From Ruegeria haliotis (GTDB lineage Bacteria > Pseudomonadota > Alphaproteobacteria > Rhodobacterales > Rhodobacteraceae), in contig NZ_JABXWT010000021.1 in the NCBI RefSeq assembly GCF_013377785.1, positions 1 through 56,069 on the forward strand: a stretch of DNA of 56,069 nt. Reading direction: 5' to 3'. Numbering within the stretch: the first letter of the stretch is position 1; each line of letters opens with the position of its first letter. The position numbers were made by a program, and so were the translations under genes. The notes under the pieces were generated by a model. It was not told the origin of the DNA. It saw nothing but the letters and a program-made list of their open reading frames with translations, and did not search any database. Below are positions 48,318 to 56,069 of this stretch, piece by piece.

Positions 48318-49211
48318 TTAATCCCCGCCACGCGCCTTTGCGCCGCTGACTTTCGCTCCACTCACTTTTGCACCGCTGACTTTGGCGCCACTGACCTTCG
48401 CGCCGCTGACTTTGGCACCTGAAACTTTGGCTCCACCAACTGCGGGGCTGTCGAAGCCGAAATAGATATCCAGCAGAACCTGTTCGAATTGACCAGTCAT
48501 GACGTCCATGCGGATTGTGAAATCGGCCTTGTTGTAATCCCACACACGAATGTCGTCGGCGAACTGAAAATCGGCGGCGGCAATTCCGGTCAGGCTGGGA
48601 TTGTTTGGCGCTCGTGCGGCGAGATTTCCCGGTGCATTATCAACCGTATTGCCTTGGGTGCCGAATTCGTTGACGAAATCTCCGTCGCCATGCACCAAGA
48701 ATATTACAGGCTCCGGCATTTCATAGAACACGCCCTCATATGAAAACCCATAAATTCTGGCGAGATGGCCACCATCAAGGAATTGGTCACCGAGGAAATT
48801 ATTTACACCTTTCCCGCGGCGGCGCTTACCCTTAAATTTGAACTTCTGCGCTTCGGGGGAACCTTCGAGCTTTGCGGTTTGCTTCCAGAATGTACGTTTG
48901 TATTTTGAACCTTTCTTGACAAAGACGAAGTCACCTTTTGCCTCGACCTTTCGGTCGTCAAGAATAAAGCCCGCGTTGGTTTTTTTGACTTTATAAATCC
49001 CTGATTTTTCAGGGTCGTCAATCTGAACCAGAACTTTGTCACCGGCGTTCACGGTCACGTCATCAATTTTGCCGTTCGTAATATCAGGTAGGGTTGCGAT
49101 GCTATCGTCAATTATCGCGACGCGAACCCGCGTATCCTTTTTAAGCTTCAGATCATCGACTGTGCGTCCAAACAACAACACTTCAGAAAAGCTCAGTAAA
49201 GACTCGGTCAT
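48318..49211 (-). CDS. Unknown protein ending in tandem GAKVS pentapeptides
   Basis: A 297-residue protein with a good GGGAGAG site before the ATG at 49211. I do not recognise a family. The N-terminal 100 residues are beta-rich (VNAGDKVLVQIDDPEKSGIY, then KVKKTN), followed by a basic stretch (FKFKGKRRRGKGVNNFLGDQ). A second region contains FQFADDIRVWDYNKADFTIR. The last 40 residues are six GAKVS units plus GAKAR and GGD. No signal peptide is visible. It is the last of four minus-strand genes (YcaO, TfuA, peptidase, this one) before an intrinsic terminator, 149 bp after the peptidase gene. With a YcaO-TfuA pair upstream it is a candidate modification substrate, but it could also be an injection-system cargo. 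Neither is shown. Confidence 0.65.
   Translation of the reverse strand: MTESLLSFSEVLLFGRTVDDLKLKKDTRVRVAIIDDSIATLPDITNGKIDDVTVNAGDKVLVQIDDPEKSGIYKVKKTNAGFILDDRKVEAKGDFVFVKKGSKYKRTFWKQTAKLEGSPEAQKFKFKGKRRRGKGVNNFLGDQFLDGGHLARIYGFSYEGVFYEMPEPVIFLVHGDGDFVNEFGTQGNTVDNAPGNLAARAPNNPSLTGIAAADFQFADDIRVWDYNKADFTIRMDVMTGQFEQVLLDIYFGFDSPAVGGAKVSGAKVSGAKVSGAKVSGAKVSGAKVSGAKARGGD
48330..48434 (-). repeat. Seven 15-bp units coding GAKVS-type pentapeptides
   Basis: Six units encode GAKVS and the last GAKAR. Codons for the same residue vary between units (Ala as GCC, GCG and GCA; Ser as TCA, AGC and AGT; Gly as GGC, GGT and GGA). That variation is unlike a fresh slippage expansion and points to conservation at the protein level. 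It is not a CRISPR array: there are no spacers. Confidence 0.85.
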
Positions 49212-49360
49212 AATTTACTCTCCCGATTACGGGATTGACGAAGTTCCAGACGACGTCTCCCCCTCTTAGCGGCCCAAAAATGAACGAGCCAAAATGTTCC
49301 ACAATAATCACCCCATAACTGCATGCCACAAAATGGCTTTAAAAAAAAGAATTTTAGACG

Positions 49361-50656
49361 CTAACCCGGTACCTGCGTGCGTACAGAGTGCGCGTGGCTG
49401 TCGCCATCCGGTTCGGGCAGGCGTGGGCCTGCAGTTGTCAGGCCAATGTCGCGCATGCGGAAATTGCCCTCGATAATTCGTCGGAACGCGCCTCCGGTGA
49501 TTTCCTGATCGACAGCCAACAGCGCCTTTTCCACTCCGAAATAGCTGATCATATCCGCATCCAGACGCCCCCATGCGTCGGCCAGGTAGGTACCCAGATA
49601 ATCGCGCGCTTCAAGCAGGGCGATACGGAATCCATCCGGGTTTTCTGCGTACCTCGCATCGAAAATACCCTGCATCACCTCGCTGTAATCGGGCGAGTCC
49701 TCCAGTTGATCGGACAGATCCTCATCCTCGGCCGAGATCAGGTCGTGCATCAGCAACCGCTCGTGATAGATATCCACAAAAATGTCGAACATTGCGCCGG
49801 TCAGCGGCTCGGACAGGGCGTGTTCGCTTGACCAGCCCGCAGCGAATTCGGACAGCGACCGGTTGTTGGCCGCTGTGCGGATCTGGGCATTTTCCGACAG
49901 TTCGGCGAAACGGTTCAGGCGGTTGAAAGTATAGAGGTTCCCGTGCGTATTCTCGAGCAACGTTTCGACCACTGATCCAAAATGCAACGACGCAAGCAGG
50001 GCCACCAAGTCAGCGGCGGATTCATGAAATCCGTAATATTCGCCGGATGCGTCCCCGGCCGTCGGCATCCCGATGACGCTGTAGATGATCGAATGTCCGA
50101 TTTCATGCGCAACCACGTCAAAATTCAGGCTGTAGGGGCGATATTCATCCCCATGTTCATGCGTGCCACCGGTTTCCAGAAACCCCCAACCGATATGCGC
50201 ATTGTCGAGACTGGGCAGCAGGGACAGTTCCAGCCGGTCGAAATCCCGGGCGAAATGCCATGGGATCGGCCGGTCGAAATAGCCCTGCCAGACATCCATA
50301 GTGAAATGCGCGGACCCAAACAGGTGTGCCGCCTCAAAAGCAGGATCCGATGGGTCGATATGGATGAAATTACCAAACTCATCAGGCATCGCGGGCGGAT
50401 GAATGTATCCGTCCCAGGGCGGCAGGTACATCCCCGGCCCATTTGGCCCCGGTACAATCGCGCCGTAAGGGGTTGTTTTGCCCACAGGGTTCACGGTGTA
50501 CATGCGCGGCCCGGACGGTCCCGGCCCGATGCTGCCCTGGGGCGCGGAAATCTCAACCAATTCCAGCTGCGCGTCGGGCTCAAGAAAAGGCGACTGCGGA
50601 AACAACAGAAACCGGGTGCCGGGTTCCTCTTCGTCGGTGTGCTCGGGTAAGTTCAT
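49361..50656 (-). CDS. Gluzincin-like metallopeptidase (thermolysin/M4-M36 type active site)
   Basis: A 431-residue protein starting at 50656 behind GGGAGGG. The active site FDVVAHEIGHSIIY holds His184, Glu185 and His188, and 24 residues on, YGFHESAADLVALLASLH supplies Glu212 as third ligand in an E-x3-D helix. This is the gluzincin (HExxH...E) pattern of M4/M36-type proteases. Residues 36-85 are Pro/Gly-rich with two related copies of GPxxxPxMY (GPSGPRMYTVNP, GPNGPGMYLPPW). There is no signal peptide or thermolysin-type propeptide, so it is probably cytoplasmic or exported by another route. It lies 42 bp after tfuA. A role in trimming a modified precursor is plausible; a third eCIS-related protease is an alternative. 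Confidence 0.75.
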   Translation of the reverse strand: MNLPEHTDEEEPGTRFLLFPQSPFLEPDAQLELVEISAPQGSIGPGPSGPRMYTVNPVGKTTPYGAIVPGPNGPGMYLPPWDGYIHPPAMPDEFGNFIHIDPSDPAFEAAHLFGSAHFTMDVWQGYFDRPIPWHFARDFDRLELSLLPSLDNAHIGWGFLETGGTHEHGDEYRPYSLNFDVVAHEIGHSIIYSVIGMPTAGDASGEYYGFHESAADLVALLASLHFGSVVETLLENTHGNLYTFNRLNRFAELSENAQIRTAANNRSLSEFAAGWSSEHALSEPLTGAMFDIFVDIYHERLLMHDLISAEDEDLSDQLEDSPDYSEVMQGIFDARYAENPDGFRIALLEARDYLGTYLADAWGRLDADMISYFGVEKALLAVDQEITGGAFRRIIEGNFRMRDIGLTTAGPRLPEPDGDSHAHSVRTQVPG

Positions 50657-50698
50657 AAACGCCCTCCCGTGCCGTGCGCGGATTAATCAAACAATTCC

Positions 50699-52012
50699 CT
50701 AAGCGGGGGCTTCATCCGCACCGACATCCCTTTGGCAAAACAAAAATTCGGCTTCTATCAAATCATAAAATGCGTCGCGCCCGGTCAGACCGAGTGAAAC
50801 TGCGTATGATTCAAGATCATCCGGCACCTCTTGGTCAAGACATGTTTCGAAATACCATATCAACACGCGCAACCGATCCGCACCACCCTTACCATCGGGT
50901 GTCACACGGGTTGCTTTGCTGGCTGCACGGTCTCGCAATTTGGCATATTGGCCTGTACGGCGCAATTCTGACAGCAGCGAGGCGTCCAAACGCCCTGCTC
51001 GCAAGGCCTTGGCGGCGTCGATCCGCGCCTCGTCAGCCAGCATCTTCTCATACCCCTCGGGGCTCAGGTCGTTGGCTTTTAGCCAGCCCATCAGGTCCGC
51101 CCGGCGCGAAAGGCCTGCATCGGCCCTGTGATCCGCCATCTGCCTGACTAGGACATCACGGTCGGGTTCCCAATCCTGTCGGGCGGCGTCTTCTCGTGAC
51201 AATAGGGCCAGAACCGCGCGTTCCCGCAACTGTGCATACAGTTTGGGGTTCAGCCGCACCTCATCAACCACGGCGCGATCAGAGTCTGGCTCATTGCCAT
51301 CGACACGCGCCCTCAGACCCTTCCAGACCAAAGTTGGTTCAGTTCGTACCGCAACCTGAGTAGACGCGGGCGCTTCGGCCAGATGTTCCGACATGCGCAC
51401 CAGCATGGCCCGGGCATCCTGCGCTTTGGCGTCGATCTTGCCCTTGGCAAGCCATTCCGCAAACTTGGCGCCACCAGCAAGGTCTTTCATCGCATCCGTT
51501 ATGTTTGACCAGACCCGATCATGATAGTGCATCCCCTTGGCGCGTTGCAGCGCTGCTGCGGCGGTTTCCGACGGCAAAACGCCCGCAGCCTGTGCATGCT
51601 CAATGGTCGCGCGGATCGAAACCATCGGTTCGCTCAGCGGTGGATAGCCCAACTCGGCGGGGCCGTGCAGAACGGCGACCTCATCATCATCATGCAAGAC
51701 TCCGCTCTGATAATCGTCAAAGATGCGACCGACGCCGATCATCCCAAAATCCGCCAACTCAGCGGCCCGCAATGCTCCCATGCTGGCGCTGCCGAACACG
51801 GGTATCCCTTGCTCCATCGCCCACAGGATTTCCTTGTGCCAAACTGATGGAACACCTTCAAAAAACCCGTCAATGATCCCGATGGCACTGGGGTTTTCGC
51901 GGGCAACGCGGTACACGTCGCCTTGCTGAACCGGGGGCAGGATCGTGGCATCCAGACATTCGGACACCGCGTCGGATGTAAGAGTGGGACCCACAAAAAC
52001 CACTGCTGTCAT
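50699..52012 (-). CDS. tfuA: TfuA-family protein
   Basis: A 437-residue protein. The N-terminal 200 residues are a TfuA core: VVFVGPTLTSDAVSECLDAT, then QQGDVYRVARENPSAIGIID, FFEGVPSVWHKEILWAMEQG and PVFGSASMGALRAAELADFG MIGVG. TfuA proteins partner YcaO enzymes and are thought to deliver sulfur for peptide thioamidation, as in thioviridamide-type peptides and methyl-coenzyme M reductase modification. The gene overlaps ycaO by 4 bp (ATGA), so the two are made together. The remaining 230 residues are helical, contain charged repeats (AAKALRAGRLDASLLSELRR) and are longer than in many TfuA proteins; their role is unknown. Confidence 0.88.
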   Translation of the reverse strand: MTAVVFVGPTLTSDAVSECLDATILPPVQQGDVYRVARENPSAIGIIDGFFEGVPSVWHKEILWAMEQGIPVFGSASMGALRAAELADFGMIGVGRIFDDYQSGVLHDDDEVAVLHGPAELGYPPLSEPMVSIRATIEHAQAAGVLPSETAAAALQRAKGMHYHDRVWSNITDAMKDLAGGAKFAEWLAKGKIDAKAQDARAMLVRMSEHLAEAPASTQVAVRTEPTLVWKGLRARVDGNEPDSDRAVVDEVRLNPKLYAQLRERAVLALLSREDAARQDWEPDRDVLVRQMADHRADAGLSRRADLMGWLKANDLSPEGYEKMLADEARIDAAKALRAGRLDASLLSELRRTGQYAKLRDRAASKATRVTPDGKGGADRLRVLIWYFETCLDQEVPDDLESYAVSLGLTGRDAFYDLIEAEFLFCQRDVGADEAPA

Positions 52013-53214
52013 GCCAGCCCTTCCCGCACGCGCTGCGCCCGCTGTCCCGGGATATAATCCGGATCGTCATGCGGCGCCTCCAGACCAGGAATGACGGCCC
52101 TAACAACCGCGATCCCGTAGTCTGGCCGCGAAAGATCGACGGTGACCACCTGCGAAATCCCAACTGCGTTGAGTTGGCTCAGCAACAACTCCTGATCTTC
52201 GTCAAAAGACCCAGTTCTTTTTGACGGGCAATCCGTAAAATTTCGCTGCGCCGGTGAGCCTTCAATTAGATCATGCACATAACGCGCCCGGTCCATCTTG
52301 GCCTGATCCGTAAATTCGGCCGGGTCCAGATCGTCCCGCGCGCCCGAGATATAGGTCAGCCGCGTCTGCGCGGCTTCGGTCAAGGCGCGCAGCAGGGCGA
52401 TGGCCCGGTCCGGATGGCACCCGTCGCCGATACCAATATGGCCCGGCTGTCCCTGCCCCTCGCAGATCACGCAGCGAAAACAGGCGACACCGATATCAGA
52501 GGTCGTGTTCCACAACCCGACCTGCAGCCCTGCGGCTGCTATCATTTCCATGGCCTGACGGCATCGCGCGTCATCAACACTGTCGGGATCAAGTCGCGCA
52601 GCTTGTGTCTGGTGGTGCCACAAGGTCGTGGCGTCGCGCTCGATTAGTTCACAGATCGCGTGACAACTGGCCTCAACCACATTGTTGCCCGAGGCCAGCC
52701 CGTTCGTCGTTCGAGGAAAGGCCGCCTGACCACCAACCGGTGCCGTCGTATAGTCCGTATCGACCATTTCAAGCGGAACCCAGCATGGCCGATCCGCACA
52801 CAGGTCGCGCCCCTGAACCCACAACATATTGCCATGCGGGTCGAAACGCCCACCCGAAACGCGCGGCAAGCCAGCCGCATCAACAACATGGGCTTCATGT
52901 GCAAGCTCAGCGTATCGGGCCAAACGTTGCGGCAATTGAATCCGCTCGGCATGCCAGGATTCAATCGCCTCCATCACTCCCGAAGCCTCGGCCGCGCGCA
53001 GGGACAGGCCTTTGCCAAGCGATACCGCAACCGACCGGGAATTCGGCCGGGCGACCATTACCGTAGGCAGCCCGATCCGATCCAACCCTGTCAGGTTTGC
53101 AATCCGGGTAATGCCCATGTCCCGCAGCAGAGGTTTAACGATTTCCAGGGTCCGTTCAGGATCGCGTGCACGGTGCGTATCAAGCACATATTGCTTTTGC
53201 GACGTTGCGGGCAT
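52009..53214 (-). CDS. ycaO: YcaO-domain protein (ATP-dependent peptide backbone-modifying enzyme)
   Basis: A 401-residue protein from the ATG at 53214 (MPATSQKQYVLDTHRARDPE). Longer readings to 53286 lack family support. The YcaO ATP-binding Glu-rich helices are visible: SGVMEAIESWHAE, ASCHAICELIERDATTLW and RALTEAAQTRLTYISGARDD. YcaO enzymes activate amide carbonyls with ATP to make azolines, or thioamides when paired with TfuA. There is no C-terminal PxPxP tail typical of azoline synthetases, which fits a TfuA-dependent role. The likely substrate is a peptide or protein encoded nearby or elsewhere. No standard short RiPP precursor was seen adjacent; the GAKVS-tail protein downstream is the candidate. 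Confidence 0.9.
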   Translation of the reverse strand: MPATSQKQYVLDTHRARDPERTLEIVKPLLRDMGITRIANLTGLDRIGLPTVMVARPNSRSVAVSLGKGLSLRAAEASGVMEAIESWHAERIQLPQRLARYAELAHEAHVVDAAGLPRVSGGRFDPHGNMLWVQGRDLCADRPCWVPLEMVDTDYTTAPVGGQAAFPRTTNGLASGNNVVEASCHAICELIERDATTLWHHQTQAARLDPDSVDDARCRQAMEMIAAAGLQVGLWNTTSDIGVACFRCVICEGQGQPGHIGIGDGCHPDRAIALLRALTEAAQTRLTYISGARDDLDPAEFTDQAKMDRARYVHDLIEGSPAQRNFTDCPSKRTGSFDEDQELLLSQLNAVGISQVVTVDLSRPDYGIAVVRAVIPGLEAPHDDPDYIPGQRAQRVREGLA

Positions 53215-53482
53215 GATGCTGACCTTGCCAAAATATCTAAAAAACTGCGCCAGACCAGTCTGTTGCATTTCAGGATGATAGATCAAGCCCTTGTGGTCAA
53301 CAGCAGGGGCGTTTGCAGCTGATTGACGATGACTTCATCAATGTCATCTACGTCTAAGTCAGGACATCAACAAGCGAACGACGGTTAACGGGACAACGGC
53401 CAATCAGCTCCTGCTTTCCAATTAGCAGCGACGCCGCGAAAGTCGGGGTCTACTTTTCGAAAGCTATTCTCGCGTAGCAGCG

Positions 53483-55129
53483 TCAGCCGTTACTGGCCGG
53501 ACCAAACGCCTCAACGTGAATATTTTCGGGGGGTATGCCTGTTTTCTCCAGATCCTTTCTGATGTCCGACAAAAACCGAGCCGGGCCACAGAGCATGTAA
53601 CGCGCCTCGGCACCCGCATCTAAAGCCAAGAGTGCCCGCGCAGTTACGCGTCCGTCTTTGTCATAATGCTTGCCTTTAAGGTCTTTGGCCTCTGGACGGC
53701 TGTAGAATATCCGTTGTTGCACCGAGGGATGTTGGGACACCAGCTTGGCGACCTCATCGCGCAGAGCGTGCTCGGCACCATTTCTGGCTCCGTGTACAAA
53801 CCAGACGGGGCGCGCTTTTTCATCAGATAACGTTGCATGCAACATCGAAACCATGGGCGTCAGGCCAACACCGACGCTGACCAAAACCAACGGACACTCA
53901 CTGCACGGGACAACGAAATCACCCGAAGGATTTGATGCCTCAAGAATTGCCCCTTCCCCAATTTTGTCATGAAAATAACGGGATACGATACCCTTGTCTT
54001 CGCGTTTTATGCTCAGACGGTAGCCGTGGGTCGCATCAGGGGCGCCGGAAAGGGAATAACTACGTTTCGATGTTCCGATCTGACCAGGTATCTGCACTTC
54101 GATGGGCAGGTGCTGACCCGCCTTGAACGGCTTTGCCGGTTTGCCATCCACTGGAACCAGATAGAATGAGGTGATGTCCTGCGCCTCTTTCACACGCCGG
54201 GCGACTTTGAAGCGGCGCGACAGATGATCCTGCTTTGCCCAACGTATTGCCATCACACCCGGACGTTCGATGACCGCATCGATCTCAACGTTGATCATAC
54301 GCCCCGCGTCAGGGTCATGGGTATGCGTGGGCTGCCAATCGAGGGTGGCGCGTCCCGAGATATGCAGCAAGCTGCCTGTTTCAAAATCGATAAAAACCAG
54401 ACCGACATGAGGGTCGGTAATCAAGTTTCCGATCGTGTTGAAAAAGTTGTTCCCGGCATAATCAGGGATGTGCAGATGGCTTGCGTCCGAGACGTGCACA
54501 AATCCAGGCGCACCCCCACGATGCGACGCATCATAGCCACGCGAGGGCATATCTTCGCCCGTTTGGTGGCCGGATCCTATGAACATCGTGTCCGCACTCT
54601 GGATCAGGGCAATTTGGGAAGCGGTCAGTTCCGTGCCGCTCAAAGCTTGTGCAGGCGTATTTCGTGCCACACTGAACCAGGTGCGTTCGTGGATGTATTG
54701 CGGGCAGTTGCCGAACGTCTGCCGGATATCAATGGCGTAGCCAGTATCGGTCTTGCGGAAATAGCCGCTGAACCGGTTGCGACGCCGCGAGGCCAGTTCT
54801 ATGCCAACAGCACCCACATCCGTGCCTGCATTGAAGGCGGCAGCCAGGGGATCCTGATCGTCAATAAAGGTGTCCAGTGTCAGCGTGCGTGCGTCGGGCG
54901 ACCCGATAAAATCCCCGCTTCCATCAACAAGCGTCACCCAAGTGAGGCCGTTTGCGTCCGCGCCGGATAACACCAGAAAAGGCAGCGAGGTGTGAAAATC
55001 GCGATGCTGCGCGGGAAGATAATCACGAATGAACCCGCCCGCCCATTGGGCCACATCGCCAACACCGGCGCGCGACTGTGCCTCAAGCTCGCCAGCATGG
55101 AAGGGAGTGTCAGCTGTATCCTGTAGCAT
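53483..55129 (-). CDS. PNPOx-like domain fused to flavin/NAD(P)H reductase
   Basis: From the ATG at 55129 (MLQDTADTPFHAGELEAQSR, with AAAGG upstream) the protein has 548 residues. Residues about 30-310 are a pyridoxamine-phosphate-oxidase-like split barrel (QSADTMFIGSGHQTGEDMPS, RGGAPGFVHVSDASHLHIPD, NLITDPHVGLVFIDFETG). From about 325 comes a ferredoxin-reductase-type FAD domain with SKRSYSLSGAPD, then an NAD(P) domain (PLVLVSVGVGLTPMVSMLHA) ending ENIHVEAFGPASNG, as in flavohaemoglobins. No [2Fe-2S] cluster cysteines follow the NAD domain. It is likely a flavin-dependent oxidoreductase of unknown substrate. It starts 55 bp after the GST gene stop and is probably co-transcribed. The 197-bp gap to ycaO suggests a separate unit. 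Confidence 0.85.
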   Translation of the reverse strand: MLQDTADTPFHAGELEAQSRAGVGDVAQWAGGFIRDYLPAQHRDFHTSLPFLVLSGADANGLTWVTLVDGSGDFIGSPDARTLTLDTFIDDQDPLAAAFNAGTDVGAVGIELASRRRNRFSGYFRKTDTGYAIDIRQTFGNCPQYIHERTWFSVARNTPAQALSGTELTASQIALIQSADTMFIGSGHQTGEDMPSRGYDASHRGGAPGFVHVSDASHLHIPDYAGNNFFNTIGNLITDPHVGLVFIDFETGSLLHISGRATLDWQPTHTHDPDAGRMINVEIDAVIERPGVMAIRWAKQDHLSRRFKVARRVKEAQDITSFYLVPVDGKPAKPFKAGQHLPIEVQIPGQIGTSKRSYSLSGAPDATHGYRLSIKREDKGIVSRYFHDKIGEGAILEASNPSGDFVVPCSECPLVLVSVGVGLTPMVSMLHATLSDEKARPVWFVHGARNGAEHALRDEVAKLVSQHPSVQQRIFYSRPEAKDLKGKHYDKDGRVTARALLALDAGAEARYMLCGPARFLSDIRKDLEKTGIPPENIHVEAFGPASNG

Positions 55130-55184
55130 TTCCGTACCTTTCAAAGGAAGGTGGAACTGGCGCGCGTAACGCCAGATCTTTGAT

Positions 55185-55808
55185 TTAAGCCAGTTCAGGA
55201 ATGGGCGAGGTCGCCATGCCGACGAATTTCGGTTCTGCCTCAATCCGCCCCAACCACGTGCGGATATTCGGATAGGGTGCCAGGTCAACACCACCTTCAG
55301 GGGCGTGTGCGATATAGCTGTAACACGCGACGTCCGCGATCGTGATCATGTCAGCAGCCAGCCAGTTGCGACCCTCAAGATGCGCCTCCATCATCTTGAA
55401 CAACATGCGGGATTTGGTCACGGCAGCGTTGTGATCGAGCGGCGCACCAAAGACTTTGACCAGACGTGAGGCACATGGGCCGGAATAGATATTGTCCGCC
55501 GCGATGGTGAGCCAACGCTGTACCTCGGCCGCAGTTTTGGGATTTTCGGGCATCCAGTCGGACCCTTTGGCGTAGGTCTGCACCAGATAGACGAGAATCG
55601 CGTTGGAATCCGCCAGCGTGTACCCATCGTCATCGATAGCAGGAACAAGTCCAAATGGGCTGATCTTCAGGTATTCCGGCGCCTTGTGCGCACCTGCGGC
55701 CATATCCAGATCAACTGTTTCATAAGGCAACCCCAACAGCGCGAGCATCAGTTCAACACGGTGGCAATGGCCGGACTTTGGGTTTCGATACAGTTTGATG
55801 GGTGTCAT
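55185..55808 (-). CDS. Glutathione S-transferase
   Basis: A 207-residue GST. The thioredoxin-like N-terminal domain reads IKLYRNPKSGHCHRVELMLA, then SPFGLVPAIDDDGYTLADSN AILVYL, with the cis-Pro loop (GLVPAID) and the glutathione-binding ADSNAI. The helical C-terminal domain contains LEGRNWLAADMITIADVACY, the conserved N-cap box, and ends with PNIRTWLGRIEAEPKF. Cys and Ser near the N-terminal GHCHR could be catalytic. It is the first gene of a minus-strand pair with the flavin reductase, suggesting detoxification of an electrophile or peroxide. Confidence 0.92.
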   Translation of the reverse strand: MTPIKLYRNPKSGHCHRVELMLALLGLPYETVDLDMAAGAHKAPEYLKISPFGLVPAIDDDGYTLADSNAILVYLVQTYAKGSDWMPENPKTAAEVQRWLTIAADNIYSGPCASRLVKVFGAPLDHNAAVTKSRMLFKMMEAHLEGRNWLAADMITIADVACYSYIAHAPEGGVDLAPYPNIRTWLGRIEAEPKFVGMATSPIPELA

Positions 55809-56069
55809 CGGATTTTCCAGTTCTGGTTGGGGATTTCAAACCAAGATCGCTCAGACCAGGGTAATCGTCGGGACGTTGGCCTGAGGGCCATCGGAACTTG
55901 TGTACGGGTTCGGGACGGTGTGCATTTGATTGGGGAACACCTAATTTACTTTGACACGTGAATTAATATGGGCAATGCGAAAAACACTACTTTGCTAGGT
56001 GTTCAGTCCCGGCATCTGGTGGATCGGATTTAGGATGAATCGATCTGGCTCAGAAGTCCAGATTTTACA
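55809..56069. other. Terminal noncoding stretch
   Basis: About 260 bp upstream of the GST gene. It should contain that gene's promoter. I see no convincing plus-strand gene start: the ATG at about 55968 opens only a short frame ending within 70 bases. Confidence 0.4.

Noticed and set aside
48330..48434. CRISPR or noncoding tandem repeat
   Set aside because: The 15-bp units are in frame, have no spacers and conserve amino acids over codons, so they belong to a coding region.
49320..49345. Hairpin GCCA-CAAAA-TGGC as a terminator after the peptidase gene
   Set aside because: The stem is only 4 bp and on the minus strand the T-run lies before it and not after it, so it is not a credible intrinsic terminator.

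Overview
The window reads as a marine alphaproteobacterium of the Roseobacter group (Rhodobacteraceae). The evidence is indirect: moderately GC-rich coding style, a betaine-type ABC transporter beside one-carbon genes, a DUF1989/GcvT-type demethylase fusion, and IS6/IS110/IS3/IS5-type remnants. No rRNA or tRNA gene was seen, so the assignment is an inference from gene content.

Region 1 (1-7860) handles a methylated, probably quaternary-ammonium, compound. It holds the 5' end of a formate-tetrahydrofolate ligase gene, a LysR regulator, and a divergent operon of periplasmic binding protein, ATPase, fused double permease and a large DUF1989-aminomethyltransferase fusion. Uptake, demethylation onto tetrahydrofolate and one-carbon oxidation would fit together.

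Region 2 (7861-16450) is accessory DNA. It has a small secreted protein, nested and broken insertion sequences, an unknown membrane protein, and a trio consisting of a cyclooxygenase-like haem peroxidase, a DUF900-type alpha/beta hydrolase and a catalase-fold haem protein. Together the trio suggests lipid-peroxide (oxylipin) chemistry. An internally deleted IS6-family relic closes the region.

Region 3 (16460-42754, all minus strand) is the centre of the window: a compact, largely translationally coupled 20-gene extracellular contractile injection system (eCIS). In transcription order it encodes sheath, tube, T4-type baseplate chaperone-like protein, proline-rich protein, Pvc16/DUF4255-like tail cap, AAA+ ATPase, a small protein, two DUF4157 proteins that each carry a second HExxH zincin-like domain at the C-terminus, a Pvc7-like tube initiator, a LysM/tail-X protein, gpD-like hub, gpV-like spike, PAAR-like tip, gp25, two J-like baseplate wedges, a tail-I/beta-helix protein, an 1111-residue beta-helix protein and a terminal LysM-like protein. 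There are no capsid, terminase, integrase or T6SS membrane-complex genes, and no recognisable tape-measure gene. A promoter candidate with a 12-bp palindrome lies upstream of the sheath gene. IS6-family relics sit hard against both ends of the locus.

Region 4 (43087-45467) is a pile of broken IS6 and IS110 elements. Region 5 (45743-48267) has a GNAT acetyltransferase and an adenylate-cyclase/TPR protein.

Region 6 (48265-53214, minus strand) is a probable operon of YcaO, TfuA, a gluzincin-like peptidase and a 297-residue protein ending in seven GAKVS-type pentapeptides. It has the gene content expected of a peptide-modification system with its own protease and substrate, and is the best candidate here for something undescribed. 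Region 7 (53483-55808) is a PNPOx-ferredoxin-reductase fusion and a glutathione S-transferase.
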